A stretch of DNA of 64,000 nt from Bacillota bacterium (GTDB taxonomy: Bacteria > Bacillota > Clostridia > Clostridiales > Clostridiaceae): positions 6,370-70,369 of the forward strand of contig JAUZPI010000013.1 in assembly GCA_030706015.1 (NCBI GenBank), read 5' to 3'. Positions 16,675 to 24,904 of the stretch are shown piece after piece. The position numbers were made by a program, and so were the translations under genes. The notes under the pieces were generated by a model, which was not told where the DNA came from, searched no databases, and saw only the letters and a list, made by a program, of their open reading frames with translations. How positions within the stretch are numbered: position 1 is the first letter of the stretch; the number at the start of each line of letters is the position of its first letter.

Positions 16675-17052
16675 TTATTTTTCATGACTCTCAATCCATT
16701 CAAGAATATAATTTTCATCATGCTTTCCTTCTGCAACTCCTAGCCCAACATCAATTAATTCCTGCTGAGAGTACTTTATTATAATATTATTCATTTTCAG
16801 AAGCAAAACCATGACTGCTATACCTATTCTTTTATTGCCATCTACAAATCCATGATTTCTTATAAGACCATGCGTTATAACAGCTATTTTCTTCTCTGTA
16901 CTTTCATATAGTTCATGCCCATCAAATGTCACGAATGCTCTATTTAATGCACTTTCAATTAGGCCTATGTCTCGAATTCCTTCACTACCACCAGTCTTAT
17001 TTATTATCTTTTTATGAAATAATTGTATGTTATCTATATCTAAAAACTCCAC
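16675..17052 (-). CDS. doc: Doc-type Fic-fold toxin (death-on-curing family)
   Basis: 125 residues, normal for Doc. The Fic-fold motif is intact as NHGFVDGNKRIGIAVMVLLL (HxFxDGNKR, Doc form rather than the AMP-transferring HPFxxGNGR). The N-terminus (FHKKIINKTGGSEGIRDIGL, IESALNRAF) matches Doc. Doc enzymes phosphorylate EF-Tu and stop translation. The start is a GTG at 17050-17052 that overlaps the antitoxin stop by one base (TAGTG), so translation is coupled. It is in cassette 4 of the left array, where self-maintaining toxin-antitoxin pairs are common in known chromosomal integrons. Confidence 0.88.
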   Translation of the reverse strand: MEFLDIDNIQLFHKKIINKTGGSEGIRDIGLIESALNRAFVTFDGHELYESTEKKIAVITHGLIRNHGFVDGNKRIGIAVMVLLLKMNNIIIKYSQQELIDVGLGVAEGKHDENYILEWIESHEK

Positions 17053-17225
17053 TATTTTGCAAGCTCCTCTAATGCTTCTTGATTATCGAGTATAACTTCA
17101 TCCATCATACTTTCTAATCTCTTCTGATTTTTTAACTTTAGGAACTCAACAAAATCTATAACTTCTTTCTTTTGCGTTTCTGGTAACTCCTCGAAATCCT
17201 TTATAAGCTTTTCTGCTAAACTCAT
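17052..17225 (-). CDS. Small antitoxin (DUF2281-like) paired with Doc
   Basis: 57 residues: MSLAEKLIKDFEELPETQKK, then EVIDFVEFLKLKNQKR, and an acidic tail ending ALEELAK. The LP-x-x-x-x-x-E-V-I/L-D-F-I/V-E-F-L pattern is that of DUF2281-type antitoxins rather than Phd. The start ATG at 17225 follows a weak GAGGT-type site; the stop overlaps the toxin start. Its promoter -10 overlaps a perfect 14-bp palindrome (17265-17278), indicating autorepression by the antitoxin or complex. Confidence 0.8.
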   Translation of the reverse strand: MSLAEKLIKDFEELPETQKKEVIDFVEFLKLKNQKRLESMMDEVILDNQEALEELAK

Positions 17226-17261
17226 TTCAATTTCACCTCAATTATAGAATTCTTTATTTAT

Positions 17262-17278
17262 ATTATACACTAGTGTAT
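17262..17278 (-). promoter_or_regulatory. Toxin-antitoxin promoter with overlapping palindromic operator
   Basis: ATACACTAGTGTAT (17265-17278) is a perfect 14-bp palindrome. On the minus strand TATAAT (17262-17267) overlaps it, so repressor binding would block the -10. The pair therefore has its own promoter and does not depend on the array promoter. Confidence 0.6.
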
Positions 17279-17325
17279 GAATTCCAGTCATTCATATTTT
17301 ACTGATTTTTAAATTCAAAGATGTC

Positions 17326-17421
17326 GCATAACATCTCTTACTCCCGACGTTTCACAGCCTTAGATATCTCATATCTTAGGCTGTGAAATGTGGCAAAGTG
17401 AACGGGAGTATTTTGCTATAC
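17326..17421 (-). repeat. attC-like site L3 (short type)
   Basis: 96 bp. On the minus strand outer core GTATAGC (expected ...AAC, one substitution), TACTCCCG arm, a stem CACAGCCTAAGATAT/ATATCTAAGGCTGTG, CGGGAGTA arm, then AGAGAT and core GTTATGC. Same family as attC R4 at 63384. Confidence 0.75.
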
Positions 17422-17466
17422 GAAGGCATATATAGCCACTCTATTATTGCAATGTATTAATCTTTT

Positions 17467-17997
17467 TCAATCTATCTTTTCTGAATCACATCTTAACTTA
17501 TAAAAATATTGAATGGCCTCGTGCTCATTTATAATTGAGCTTCTCATATTAACTAATGTCCTCTTACCAACCCTGCGATCAATAACGCTAAGTATTTTTA
17601 TTATGATATTCTCTGATTTCAAGCTTTCTTCAATAAAGGAAGCTAAAAATATTTCCACTGCTTCAAAAAAGTCATCCTGTGAGAGGATACCTTCTTTTTC
17701 TACTTTCGAGTAATTCTTATAGTGGAGTGACATTAATTCAGGACTATAACTATCAAAATCATACGGTTCAACTCCTACATTATAGTCTTTTAGCATTTGT
17801 TTTTCCTTCTCATATACTGAAACATTCCGTCTTAGTGTACACATATTCATTACTTCTTTTTTATCAACAACTATATATGCTCTACCTGCATTGTCATGTG
17901 CTCTTCTATAGTTAGCCACATGAAATTCAACCCTACCTTTTAGGGAATCACAAGTAAATCCTTCTAGTCTCTTCTTTATTTTGCTCCAAGTCTTCAA
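17467..17997 (-). CDS. SF0329-like hypothetical protein (cassette gene)
   Basis: About 176 residues. The TTG at 17997 is preferred: GGGTGATAG lies upstream and the protein then begins KTWSKIKKRLEGFTCDSLKG, as SF0329-like proteins do; a GTG at 18009 is the alternative. The segment GRVEFHVANYRRAHDNAGRA and YIVVDKKEVMNMCTL fits that family, whose function is unknown. No catalytic residues can be named; soluble, mixed alpha/beta. It is the only gene of cassette 3 in the left array, between attC L2 and L3. Family call is moderate. Confidence 0.65.
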   Translation of the reverse strand: MKTWSKIKKRLEGFTCDSLKGRVEFHVANYRRAHDNAGRAYIVVDKKEVMNMCTLRRNVSVYEKEKQMLKDYNVGVEPYDFDSYSPELMSLHYKNYSKVEKEGILSQDDFFEAVEIFLASFIEESLKSENIIIKILSVIDRRVGKRTLVNMRSSIINEHEAIQYFYKLRCDSEKID

Positions 17998-18078
17998 AAC
18001 TTCTATCACCCTATCATTTCTTAAATTATATTTTCAAAATCTATTGTTAATATAAAACTTTATTATGTTGAATCACTT

Positions 18079-18191
18079 CGATAACGTTTCTAATTTCCGA
18101 CGCCGAGACACTTAGCCAGACTTGGCTTAGTGTTGCAGGTGTAGCTTGGATATCTTCTCAAGCCAAGCTGAACGGAAACTTTTTGTTATGA
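18079..18191 (-). repeat. attC-like site L2
   Basis: 113 bp. On the minus strand outer core TCATAAC, TTTCCG arm, CAGCTTGGCTTG region, AAGCCAAGTCTGGCT hairpin, CGGAAA arm, then TTAGAAAC and core GTTATCG. Same family as attC R2 at 61427, including TACACCTGC in the middle. Confidence 0.75.
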
Positions 18192-18246
18192 TATGTTTTA
18201 GGTCTCGCTCTTTCTTTCAATAGTGCACTTTCCATTTATATTACCT

Positions 18247-18756
18247 TTATACTTCTATTTCAAATCCATATTCACGCAATACAAGCTCATCATTAATTCT
18301 TTCTTCATAGATCCCATCTACCTGTTTGAATCCGTTTTTTAAATATACATTTATAGCTGGTTTATTTATATCTACAACAAAAAGCCTTAAATATTTCGCG
18401 TTCTTCTGCTTAGCGAGTGTAATCGCATGTTTAAGCATTATACCTCCAATTCCTCGTCTTGAATAATTAACGTTAACTCCAAGGCGGTCAAGATATACTG
18501 CCTTGTCGTTAACATTTTCCCATTTCACATAACTTTCTCCCGCATTTGATTCACATAATGCAAACGCTGCGACTATATCGTCATGCCCCTCAACCAGTAA
18601 ATACAGGTGATTATTTTCAATATCATCGCTAAAAACCTCGCATGGATAGAATTCGCCCCAAATTGGTATGTTGTTTCTTATCATATTATCAATTATGTTT
18701 CTATACACTGCTTTGAGTTTCGATAAATCGTTCATATTAGCCAATCTCAACTCCAT
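18247..18756 (-). CDS. GNAT family N-acetyltransferase (cassette gene)
   Basis: 169 residues from the second ATG, which has GGGGGG at good distance; the first ATG at 18762 is too close to it. GNAT fold with acetyl-CoA motif YSRRGIGGIMLKHA, beta-4 segment VYLDRLGVNV, and the ending YLKNGFKQVDGIYEER. N-terminus ELRLANMNDLSKLKAVYRNI is typical. Substrate unknown; acetyltransferases are the most frequent recognisable cargo of integron cassettes. It is the second gene of cassette 2 in the left array, 57 nt after the small TTG-start gene, and is followed by attC L2. Confidence 0.88.
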   Translation of the reverse strand: MELRLANMNDLSKLKAVYRNIIDNMIRNNIPIWGEFYPCEVFSDDIENNHLYLLVEGHDDIVAAFALCESNAGESYVKWENVNDKAVYLDRLGVNVNYSRRGIGGIMLKHAITLAKQKNAKYLRLFVVDINKPAINVYLKNGFKQVDGIYEERINDELVLREYGFEIEV

Positions 18757-18813
18757 ATACATTCCCCCCTAAATTAATATTTATAATACTTAACCTTAAA
18801 TTTGAATTTGTCA

Positions 18814-19014
18814 TTACTTATAATATTGAAACATCCTTTGATAAAGTTCTCTTGTTTGCCTTTCATCTTCCAACGACAAAGGATCATCAGCATAACACAA
18901 GGTCCAAAATGGTTCTTTATTTTGAATTCCATGTGGCAACATCATCCATATTGGGTACATTTTTGAGCCAAAGAACCGTATATCCATATCATCTTGATAA
19001 TAATAATATTTCAA
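18814..19014 (-). CDS. Small aromatic-rich hypothetical protein (cassette gene)
   Basis: 66 residues starting at TTG (19012-19014) after GGAG. Very rich in Tyr, Met and Trp: KYYYYQDDMDIRFFGSKMYP, IWMMLPHGIQNKEPFWTLCY. No known family recognised; no signal peptide. It precedes the GNAT gene in the same cassette and strand. A second frame opening with ATG a few bases upstream ends after 9 codons and is not preferred. Whether it works with the acetyltransferase is unknown. Confidence 0.55.
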   Translation of the reverse strand: MKYYYYQDDMDIRFFGSKMYPIWMMLPHGIQNKEPFWTLCYADDPLSLEDERQTRELYQRMFQYYK

Positions 19015-19149
19015 CCATAATATCTCCTATATAAATTGCTATTTATTGAGTTCTTACATCACATTATTTTATAAATCAGACTTACTTTTCATTTTACAAT
19101 TCTTTATAGCCTTGCTGTTAAGCTAACTCTTCGATAGTCCTAAAATTTC

Positions 19150-19275
19150 TCATAACGTTTCGCATTCAAGACGTTCCTTCACCAAGCCAGACTTGGCTTA
19201 GTGAAGGAATGTGCTTTGGCTTCTTCCAAGGCTTGACCCTAAACAGTCAAAGCAAACTTGAATGCATTGTTGGTG
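19150..19275 (-). repeat. attC-like site L1
   Basis: 126 bp. On the minus strand outer core CACCAAC, AATGCATTCAAG arm, middle GAAGCCAAAGCACATTCC, long stem around AAGCCAAGTCTGGCTT, CTTGAATGC arm, then GAAAC and core GTTATGA. Closely related to attC R3 at 62362; overall plan resembles Vibrio cholerae repeats. Confidence 0.8.
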
Positions 19276-19404
19276 GGAAGTCCGTTACCACTACACCCAA
19301 TTACACAATCAATCTTTTAATAATCTCTGAACTCTGGAGTAGCAGCTTTATTTCCATCAAAAAGTTATTATAATACGTGTAGTTAATCTATTTATATTGT
19401 TTTA

Positions 19405-19824
19405 TTAGAACAGTCTTATCATCTTTTTAAATACAGGTATAATTAATGCAAGTACAAACCCTAGGAAATATCCTGTTATATTAAATAAAGTAACAACCAT
19501 CATTCCGAACCCGTCACCTGCCCACATTTCTGCCGAGGCTCCATATATGTGTTTAAATACCATATTTACTATCCCCACTTGCCCAGTGATTATTTCTGTA
19601 ATAATAAATGTAACTACAGAAATCAAAAAAGAGAGCAAGATGTTTACAGCCTTATGGTTAATAAAAAATAAAAATGCCACAAGTGCCGAGATAATCGCCA
19701 TCCCATAGTAAACCGAGATATTTAAGTTTGTATACAATGATAATATTATTAATGAGGTATTAATACATGAAATTATTATTCCACATATGCTACCTATCAT
19801 CAGTGTTGATTTTATACTACGCAA
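19405..19824 (-). CDS. Four-TM membrane protein of unknown function (first cassette, left array)
   Basis: 139 residues from a TTG start after GGGAGGTTGAGAA. Four hydrophobic segments: MIGSICGIIISCINTSLIIL, VYYGMAIISALVAFLFFI, ILLSFLISVVTFIITEII and NITGYFLGFVLALIIPVF. No motif for transport or enzyme activity. It lies directly after the attI-like element, the position best expressed from the array promoter in known integrons and usually the newest cassette. Followed by attC L1. Confidence 0.7.
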   Translation of the reverse strand: MRSIKSTLMIGSICGIIISCINTSLIILSLYTNLNISVYYGMAIISALVAFLFFINHKAVNILLSFLISVVTFIITEIITGQVGIVNMVFKHIYGASAEMWAGDGFGMMVVTLFNITGYFLGFVLALIIPVFKKMIRLF

Positions 19825-19889
19825 TTCTCAACCTCCCATTTTTAAAATAATACTCATAAAAAATTTGCACAAACTTCGAATAGGTTTTC

Positions 19890-19981
19890 CACTAATTACC
19901 ATGCCCCTACATATCGTTTATCAGTCTAATTTAGTATGTGTTGTCGTTGGTAATGTAGTGAATATTTCTTATATAGCTGAC
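19890..19981 (-). other. attI-like recombination site, left array
   Basis: 92 bp on the minus strand, beginning GTCAGCTATATAAGAAATAT and ending GGTAATTAGTG. Aligned without gaps to 59943-60034, about 72 of 92 positions agree, with a 20-base block (ACATTACCAACGACAACAC core) nearly identical. The last seven bases are the junction with the first cassette; here the crossover G of GTTAG is replaced by A (ATTAGTG). The following bases TTAGTGGAAAACC are complementary to the outer arm of attC L1, which fixes the cassette boundary. Confidence 0.75.
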
Positions 19982-20015
19982 ATAATAAAATAATACAACT
20001 CCACCATTACATGTA

Positions 20016-20024
20016 ATTATACCA
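20016..20024 (-). promoter_or_regulatory. Candidate array promoter (Pc-like), left array
   Basis: On the minus strand TGGTATAAT, an extended -10, ends 34 nt before the attI-like element. The right array has TGTTATAAT 36 nt before its attI. TTGACA lies too close upstream to be a -35. Confidence 0.5.
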
Positions 20025-20165
20025 CATTTTGTCAAATTGCTGTTATCTCCAGTAAGCTAGTATTTGATATTCCATGAGAATCTTTAAATAAACTTTCCTA
20101 ATCTGCAGCGGAGAGTTTTTTTCTTGCGTTTTATTCTAACAAAATATCTATTAGAAAAATAAGTA

Positions 20166-20194
20166 TTGACAATATTTGTTTTGTTTATTATAGT
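20166..20194 (+). promoter_or_regulatory. Promoter of the trmB-TSUP operon
   Basis: TTGACA, 17-nt spacer, TATAGT. Directly downstream are two GTTACTA repeats separated by about 12 nt (AGTTACTACTACAGGGGTTACT), a possible regulator binding site. Confidence 0.65.
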
Positions 20195-20275
20195 TACTAC
20201 TACAGGGGTTACTATAGCGGATTTGTATCGAATATACTTTAAATACTTTTATTTTGAAGGGAGCTTGAAATAAAG

Positions 20276-21082
20276 ATGACAGAAAACTCTTTGTTTACAA
20301 AATTACAGAAATTCGGACTGAACCAATATGAGGCTAAGGCTTATGTGGCATTACTAAGTACTGGTACAGCAAATGCTTATAGCATAAGTAAAGCATCAGG
20401 AATACCTCGCTCACGTATCTATGATGTTCTGGAATCCATTACCAATCGTGGTATTGTCATGGTTGAAGAGACAAGTGATAATATCAAAAACTACACTGCC
20501 TTGCCTAGTAATGTATTCCTTGAAAGAATACGGGAAGAATGGAGCAGTACCTACAATGATGTAGAAAAAGAACTTAAGCTACTAGAAACTAAAGATAAGA
20601 AAGAAGATATTTATGTTTCAACAGTAAAAGGTGAAAAAAACATTTTAACATTTTGCAGAAATCTCGTACGTGAAGCAAAGGATAAGGTAGTTATCTCTAT
20701 TTGGGAGCACATGTATAAAGAATTGTTACCAGATTTGCAATTATGTATTGAGCGGGGCTGCAGCGTTTCTGGAATGACTTTTGAAGTAGATAATCCACTA
20801 AGCTCTTTGGATAAACATAGAAGAAGTAAGATACACCATACTATTGAGAAAAAACCATGGTTTATTCTTTCCATTGATAGCAAGAAATTATTATATGGTC
20901 ATTCTTCTGAACTTAACGGCAATGCTTTTTACACTGACGATCCTACGCATATTTATCTGCTTGAAGATTATATTTTTCATGATATTTTTATCAATCGTCT
21001 TATAAAGAAAGATGATGATAATCAAACTATCAAAATGGTATCAGAAATTTTGAATGAAATGAAAGTTGATTTTGATATGTAA
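20276..21082 (+). CDS. TrmB-family transcriptional regulator
   Basis: 268 residues. N-terminal winged helix of TrmB type: LQKFGLNQYEAKAYVALLST, GTANAYSISKASGIPRSRIY, DVLESITNRGIVMVEE. A coiled-coil follows at ~90-110 and then the TrmB C-terminal PLD-like effector domain (AKDKVVISIWEHMYKELLPD, LQLCIERGCSVSGMTF). Such regulators usually respond to sugars or related small molecules. First gene of an operon with two TSUP half-permeases 21 nt downstream, so it probably controls export of an organic or sulfur anion. It is divergent from the left cassette array. Confidence 0.9.
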   Translation: MTENSLFTKLQKFGLNQYEAKAYVALLSTGTANAYSISKASGIPRSRIYDVLESITNRGIVMVEETSDNIKNYTALPSNVFLERIREEWSSTYNDVEKELKLLETKDKKEDIYVSTVKGEKNILTFCRNLVREAKDKVVISIWEHMYKELLPDLQLCIERGCSVSGMTFEVDNPLSSLDKHRRSKIHHTIEKKPWFILSIDSKKLLYGHSSELNGNAFYTDDPTHIYLLEDYIFHDIFINRLIKKDDDNQTIKMVSEILNEMKVDFDM

Positions 21083-21103
21083 ATAGAAAGGTGGTATGAA
21101 TTT

Positions 21104-21463
21104 ATGAGAGAGGAAATTAAATCTATCTCAATTGGAGTAGCTGGCGGAATAGGTGCTGGACTAATTGGTATTGGAGGAGGAATTATAATGATTCCTTGTA
21201 TGATATCATTTTTAGGGTTATCACAACATAAAGCCCAGGCTACTTCACTGGCAGCTATTGCACCTCTTGCAGTTGTAAGTGCTGCGGTTTATAGCAGTTA
21301 CGGCAATTTAAATATTTATCTAGCTTGTTTACTAGCTATAGGCGGTGTAATAGGCGCTTATATTGGCTCTTCTCTAATGCCTTATGTTAATGCAAATATA
21401 CTAAAACGAATCCTTGCTGTAATATGTATCTTCACAGCAATAAAGATGGGAGTTGGTTTTTAA
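21104..21463 (+). CDS. TauE/SafE (TSUP) family permease, first half
   Basis: 119 residues, about four membrane segments: one DUF81/TSUP repeat. The hallmark GLIGIGGGIIMIPCM is near the N-terminus, followed by QHKAQATSLAAIAPLAV. Full TSUP proteins have two such repeats (about 250 residues); here the halves are separate genes. The stop overlaps the next start (TAATG). With the next gene it probably makes a heterodimeric exporter of sulfite, sulfoacetate or similar anions; the substrate is unknown. Start follows AAAGGTGGT. Confidence 0.9.
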   Translation: MREEIKSISIGVAGGIGAGLIGIGGGIIMIPCMISFLGLSQHKAQATSLAAIAPLAVVSAAVYSSYGNLNIYLACLLAIGGVIGAYIGSSLMPYVNANILKRILAVICIFTAIKMGVGF

Positions 21464-21876
21464 TGCTTGTAACTATAATATTGGGAATACTAACCGGCAT
21501 AATCACAGGTACTCTTAGTGGATTATTGGGCATCGGCGGCGGCGCACTTATGGTTGTTATTTCTATGTCATTATTACATGTATCGCAACATGCAGCTCAA
21601 GCTGCAGCATTGGCCGCTATTATTCCAACTGCTTTTGTAGGTGCTGGGAAACATCACAGGAATGGCTTGATAAATTATAAAGTTGGTATTTATCTGGCCA
21701 TTGGCGGTATTGCAGGCAGCTTTTTAGGATCACATCTGGCTAATACCCTTAATGAATATATGTTAAGTAAAATTTTTAGTGTGTTTTTTGGGATAATAGG
21801 TATTCAATTATTAAGAACTTCTTTCAAAGTGACTAAAAAGAAAAATTATATTAATGAAAATCAGAAATCCTGTTAG
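21463..21876 (+). CDS. TauE/SafE (TSUP) family permease, second half
   Basis: 137 residues starting at the ATG that overlaps the previous stop by one base (TAATG). About four membrane segments with the second TSUP repeat motif GLLGIGGGALMVVISM, then QHAAQAAALAAIIPTAFVGA. The C-terminal tail is lysine-rich (KVTKKKNYINENQKS). The halves are in different frames, so this is a genuine two-gene arrangement, not one substitution breaking a single frame. Translational coupling supports equal production of both halves. Confidence 0.9.
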   Translation: MLVTIILGILTGIITGTLSGLLGIGGGALMVVISMSLLHVSQHAAQAAALAAIIPTAFVGAGKHHRNGLINYKVGIYLAIGGIAGSFLGSHLANTLNEYMLSKIFSVFFGIIGIQLLRTSFKVTKKKNYINENQKSC

Positions 21877-22080
21877 CTTGCTAATGAGCATTTATTTTCA
21901 TAGGTTTAAGTAAAGCATAAATTGCTTTTACTTTGCGTACCTAAAATGCTTTGCAGAAAATATCAGCCTGTACCTTCCCTCAAAAAGTGTTTTGAAATTT
22001 TATCAATATTATGGTAAAATTACCTATGTATTTAATTTAATACAAAAAATAATTAAACTACGAAGGGTTGGAAGTAACAA

Positions 22081-22644
22081 ATGAATAAGCTTTTTCTTGA
22101 TTTTGATTGTACTATTGCAGATTCGGTTAAAACATATTGTAATGTATATAATTCATATTATAAAGAACGGAAAGGCTTTAAGGTGGCTGACCACAGTAAA
22201 GTAAAAAGATATGATCTTAAAGACCAATGTCATTTGGTAGATCATCAAGAGACTATTTTTTCAAGCAAGGAGTTTTTTAAACATCTTGAATTCATGCCTC
22301 ATGCTAAAGAGGTGATTGAAAGGCTTGGATGCAAATATGAATTAGTAATATGCTCTATTGGAACCTTGGACAACATCTCTTATAAATCCCAGTGGATTAA
22401 AAATAATCTGCCTTTTATAAAAAATGTTGTATTAGTTTCCACTGCTGTAGAAGCAGCTAGCATAAAGATGGACAAGAGCAGCGTAAATATGAAAGATTCC
22501 ATATTTATTGATGACCATGTAGAAAATCTTTTAAGCAGCAATGCTGAACTTAAAATATGTTTTGGAAAAGAGTTTGAGTGGAATAAGAATTGGATGGGAC
22601 ATAGATGTTTCAACTGGAAAGAGGTCGAAAATTTACTTCTGTAA
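22081..22644 (+). CDS. HAD-superfamily phosphatase, 5'(3')-deoxyribonucleotidase-like
   Basis: 187 residues. Motif I is LDFDCTIADS (nucleophile Asp and the +2 Asp, with Cys where Gly is usual), motif II is around LVICSIG (Ser) and the metal-binding end motif is SIFIDDHVENL. The size and the lack of a large cap fit the 5'(3')-deoxyribonucleotidase/NT5C-like branch; activity on nucleotides is inferred. Start ATG lies 9 nt after GGGTTGGAAG-like sequence. Single gene with a downstream terminator. Confidence 0.8.
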   Translation: MNKLFLDFDCTIADSVKTYCNVYNSYYKERKGFKVADHSKVKRYDLKDQCHLVDHQETIFSSKEFFKHLEFMPHAKEVIERLGCKYELVICSIGTLDNISYKSQWIKNNLPFIKNVVLVSTAVEAASIKMDKSSVNMKDSIFIDDHVENLLSSNAELKICFGKEFEWNKNWMGHRCFNWKEVENLLL

Positions 22645-22770
22645 TTCTAGGTAAAGCCTATCATAACCATTAGCACTACATTTTCACGCAATTCCATACT
22701 GTAATCCTGTTGACTAATATTTCCCCGCCACTTATGCAATTCTTGACACGTTAATTTACCATTAATTTTT

Positions 22771-22812
22771 AAGGTAGTTCAAATTTAACTTGAAATTTGG
22801 CTACCTTTTTTA
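22771..22812 (+). terminator. Terminator downstream of the HAD phosphatase
   Basis: AAGGTAG..CAAATTT and AAATTTG..CTACCTT pair around AACTTG, followed by TTTTTT. Confidence 0.85.
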
Positions 22813-22930
22813 TCATGTCCTGAAAATAGTAGCTTAATTATTATGGTTTTTTATTTTCCTTCAAAAACTTAGAATATCTTCGGCATTTGATAACATATAA
22901 TTTTACAAGCTATGGAAAGGAGCATTAGTC

Positions 22931-24868
22931 ATGTATAAATTTGAAGATATCATTTATGTTGATGAAGAAAAGTGTGTTGGTTGTAACAAGTGTATCAGCG
23001 GTTGCCCGGTTTTAGGCGCAAATATTGCCTATATGGTAAATGGAGTAAATAAGGTAACCATTAATGGTGAAAAGTGTATTCATTGCGGAAATTGCATAAA
23101 GGTTTGTGATCATAATGCCCGAAACTTCAAGGATGATACTGAGGCTTTTCTTGCTGCTCTATCAAGTGGAGAGAATATATCTGTTGTGGCTGCACCTTCC
23201 ATTAGAGCTAATTTCGAAAATTACAAGCAGCTTTTCGGCTACTTGAAGTTTTTAGGTGTAAAGAATATATATGATGTTTCACTTGGTGCGGATATTACAG
23301 TTTGGGCCTATCTAAAGATAGTAAAAGAAAATAACTTATCCTCGTTAATAGCACAGCCCTGTCCTCCTGTTGTTACATATATACAAAAATATCAACCAGA
23401 ACTTATAGATAAGCTTGCACCTATACAGAGTCCTTTAATATGTACTGCAATATATATGAAAAAATATAATAATATAACTGATGATATAGCTTTTCTGTCT
23501 CCTTGTATTGCAAAAAAAGATGAAATAAACGACAAGAATACTAACGGATATTTAAAGTTTAATGTAACCTTCAGTAAATTAACTAACTATTTAAAAGAAA
23601 AACATATAGATTTATCTCAATATACAGAAATGGATTTTGATGACCTTGGCTGCGGCTTAGGCTTTCTCCTTAGCAGGCCTGGCGGATTAAGAGAAAACAT
23701 TGAAACAAAGCTTCAGGATGCATGGGTAAAGCAGATTGAAGGACATGACCATGCATATTCTTACCTAAGAAGCTACAGCAAGGATATAGAAAATAATAAA
23801 GAACTTCCTCTAGTGGTTGATGTTCTAAATTGTTCTTACGGATGCAATTGCGGCACAGCAACCTGCTATAACTCTAATGATGAATGCGGCTGCCTGGATG
23901 ATATAGATTTGAAATTTAACAGATTAAAGAAGCTAAAACAACAAGAAAAACATGGCAAGCTTCGTAAAAAGAAAATGGACTGGCTATATAAATACTTTGA
24001 TAAGAATCTGCATTTAAAGGACTTTGTAAGAGACTACAATAGGAATGCAACAGTTTCTGATATCAAAGAACCTACCGAAAAGGAATATACTGATATATTC
24101 GAAAAGATGGATAAAAAAACAAAAGCTCAAAGAGAGATTAATTGTTCCGCCTGCGGTTACGGTTCCTGTAGGCTAATGGCTAAATCTATCTATAATGGGC
24201 TTAATGTTCCCTCTAATTGCATTGACTTTAACAAGCAGGAAGTTATTTACAAGCATCAAATGGCAGAGTCAAGTAATCAACAGTTAAAGCTTCTGGATGA
24301 TGTGAACAAACTCTCACAAGAAAAACTAAAAAATGCAGAACTGCTGAAGAAAAAAGTTTCTGAAATTATAACTTCAGTTAAAGATATATCAAAAGGTAAT
24401 TCAGAAAGCGCAGCAGCTATAGAGAATATATCGGGTGAGGTAAATGATATTGTAGGCACCGCTAATCTGCTGAAAAACAGCGTCGCAGAAATGCATAACA
24501 AACTCAATATGTTCTCAAAGGCTTCTGATGAAATAGTCAGCATTGCAAACCAAACAAATCTCCTTTCTCTCAATGCAGCTATAGAGGCTGCCCGTGCAGG
24601 GGAGGAAGGTCGTGGCTTTTCTGTTGTAGCTGAGGAGGTAAAAAAACTGGCATACCAGTCAAAAATAATTGCGTCCTCAACTCAGGCTGACCAGCAACTA
24701 ATGCTTCAGCTTATCAGCAATATTCTTGAGGTTTCAGATAAGCTGGAAAATAAAATGGCTGTTGTAAATGAATCTATCCTCAGTCTTTCAGCCTTTATTG
24801 AGGAAATGACGGCAAATAGCGAAGAGATCTCAACTACTGCTATGAGCCTTATAGATGAGAGGGAATAA
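22931..24868 (+). CDS. Sensory [FeFe]-hydrogenase-like protein fused to a methyl-accepting chemotaxis domain
   Basis: 645 residues, no membrane segment. Two [4Fe-4S] ferredoxin motifs: C15-C18-C21-C25 ([11 protein letters not shown]) and C49-C52-C55-C59. The H-cluster domain keeps four likely ligands: Cys144 (AQPCPPVV), Cys192 ([10 protein letters not shown]), Cys301 and Cys305 (NCSYGCNCG). The usual TSCCP loop is AQPCP, so the proton-relay Cys is Pro, which argues for sensing rather than turnover. A further Fe-S motif follows (CSACGYGSC, about 405-413), then a coiled coil and MCP tip ([40 protein letters not shown]). Likely a soluble receptor that reports H2 or redox state to CheA/CheW. Such fusions are known in clostridia as putative HydS-type sensors. 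Confidence 0.9.
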   Translation: MYKFEDIIYVDEEKCVGCNKCISGCPVLGANIAYMVNGVNKVTINGEKCIHCGNCIKVCDHNARNFKDDTEAFLAALSSGENISVVAAPSIRANFENYKQLFGYLKFLGVKNIYDVSLGADITVWAYLKIVKENNLSSLIAQPCPPVVTYIQKYQPELIDKLAPIQSPLICTAIYMKKYNNITDDIAFLSPCIAKKDEINDKNTNGYLKFNVTFSKLTNYLKEKHIDLSQYTEMDFDDLGCGLGFLLSRPGGLRENIETKLQDAWVKQIEGHDHAYSYLRSYSKDIENNKELPLVVDVLNCSYGCNCGTATCYNSNDECGCLDDIDLKFNRLKKLKQQEKHGKLRKKKMDWLYKYFDKNLHLKDFVRDYNRNATVSDIKEPTEKEYTDIFEKMDKKTKAQREINCSACGYGSCRLMAKSIYNGLNVPSNCIDFNKQEVIYKHQMAESSNQQLKLLDDVNKLSQEKLKNAELLKKKVSEIITSVKDISKGNSESAAAIENISGEVNDIVGTANLLKNSVAEMHNKLNMFSKASDEIVSIANQTNLLSLNAAIEAARAGEEGRGFSVVAEEVKKLAYQSKIIASSTQADQQLMLQLISNILEVSDKLENKMAVVNESILSLSAFIEEMTANSEEISTTAMSLIDERE

Positions 24869-24904
24869 CTCTCATCTATATCCTTATTACACTCCTATTT
24901 TAAT

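Larger units (their letters stand above)
16412..19981 (-). mobile_element. Left integron-like gene-cassette array (attI plus four cassettes)
   Basis: Reading on the minus strand: promoter (20016-20024), attI-like element (19890-19981), cassette 1 (membrane protein), attC 19150-19275, cassette 2 (TTG-start small protein plus GNAT), attC 18079-18191, cassette 3 (SF0329-like), attC 17326-17421, cassette 4 (antitoxin plus Doc), attC 16412-16603. All genes face the same way. Each cassette begins with GTTRNNN-like bases (ATTAGTG in the first) that are complementary to the outer arm of its own terminal attC. No integrase gene is adjacent: the divergent neighbour is a TrmB regulator. Confidence 0.8.

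Noticed and set aside
17326..17421. attC-like stems as plain transcription terminators
   Set aside because: Some stems look terminator-like, but there is no T run after them, and all eight sites end in GTT-type cores complementary to cassette starts.
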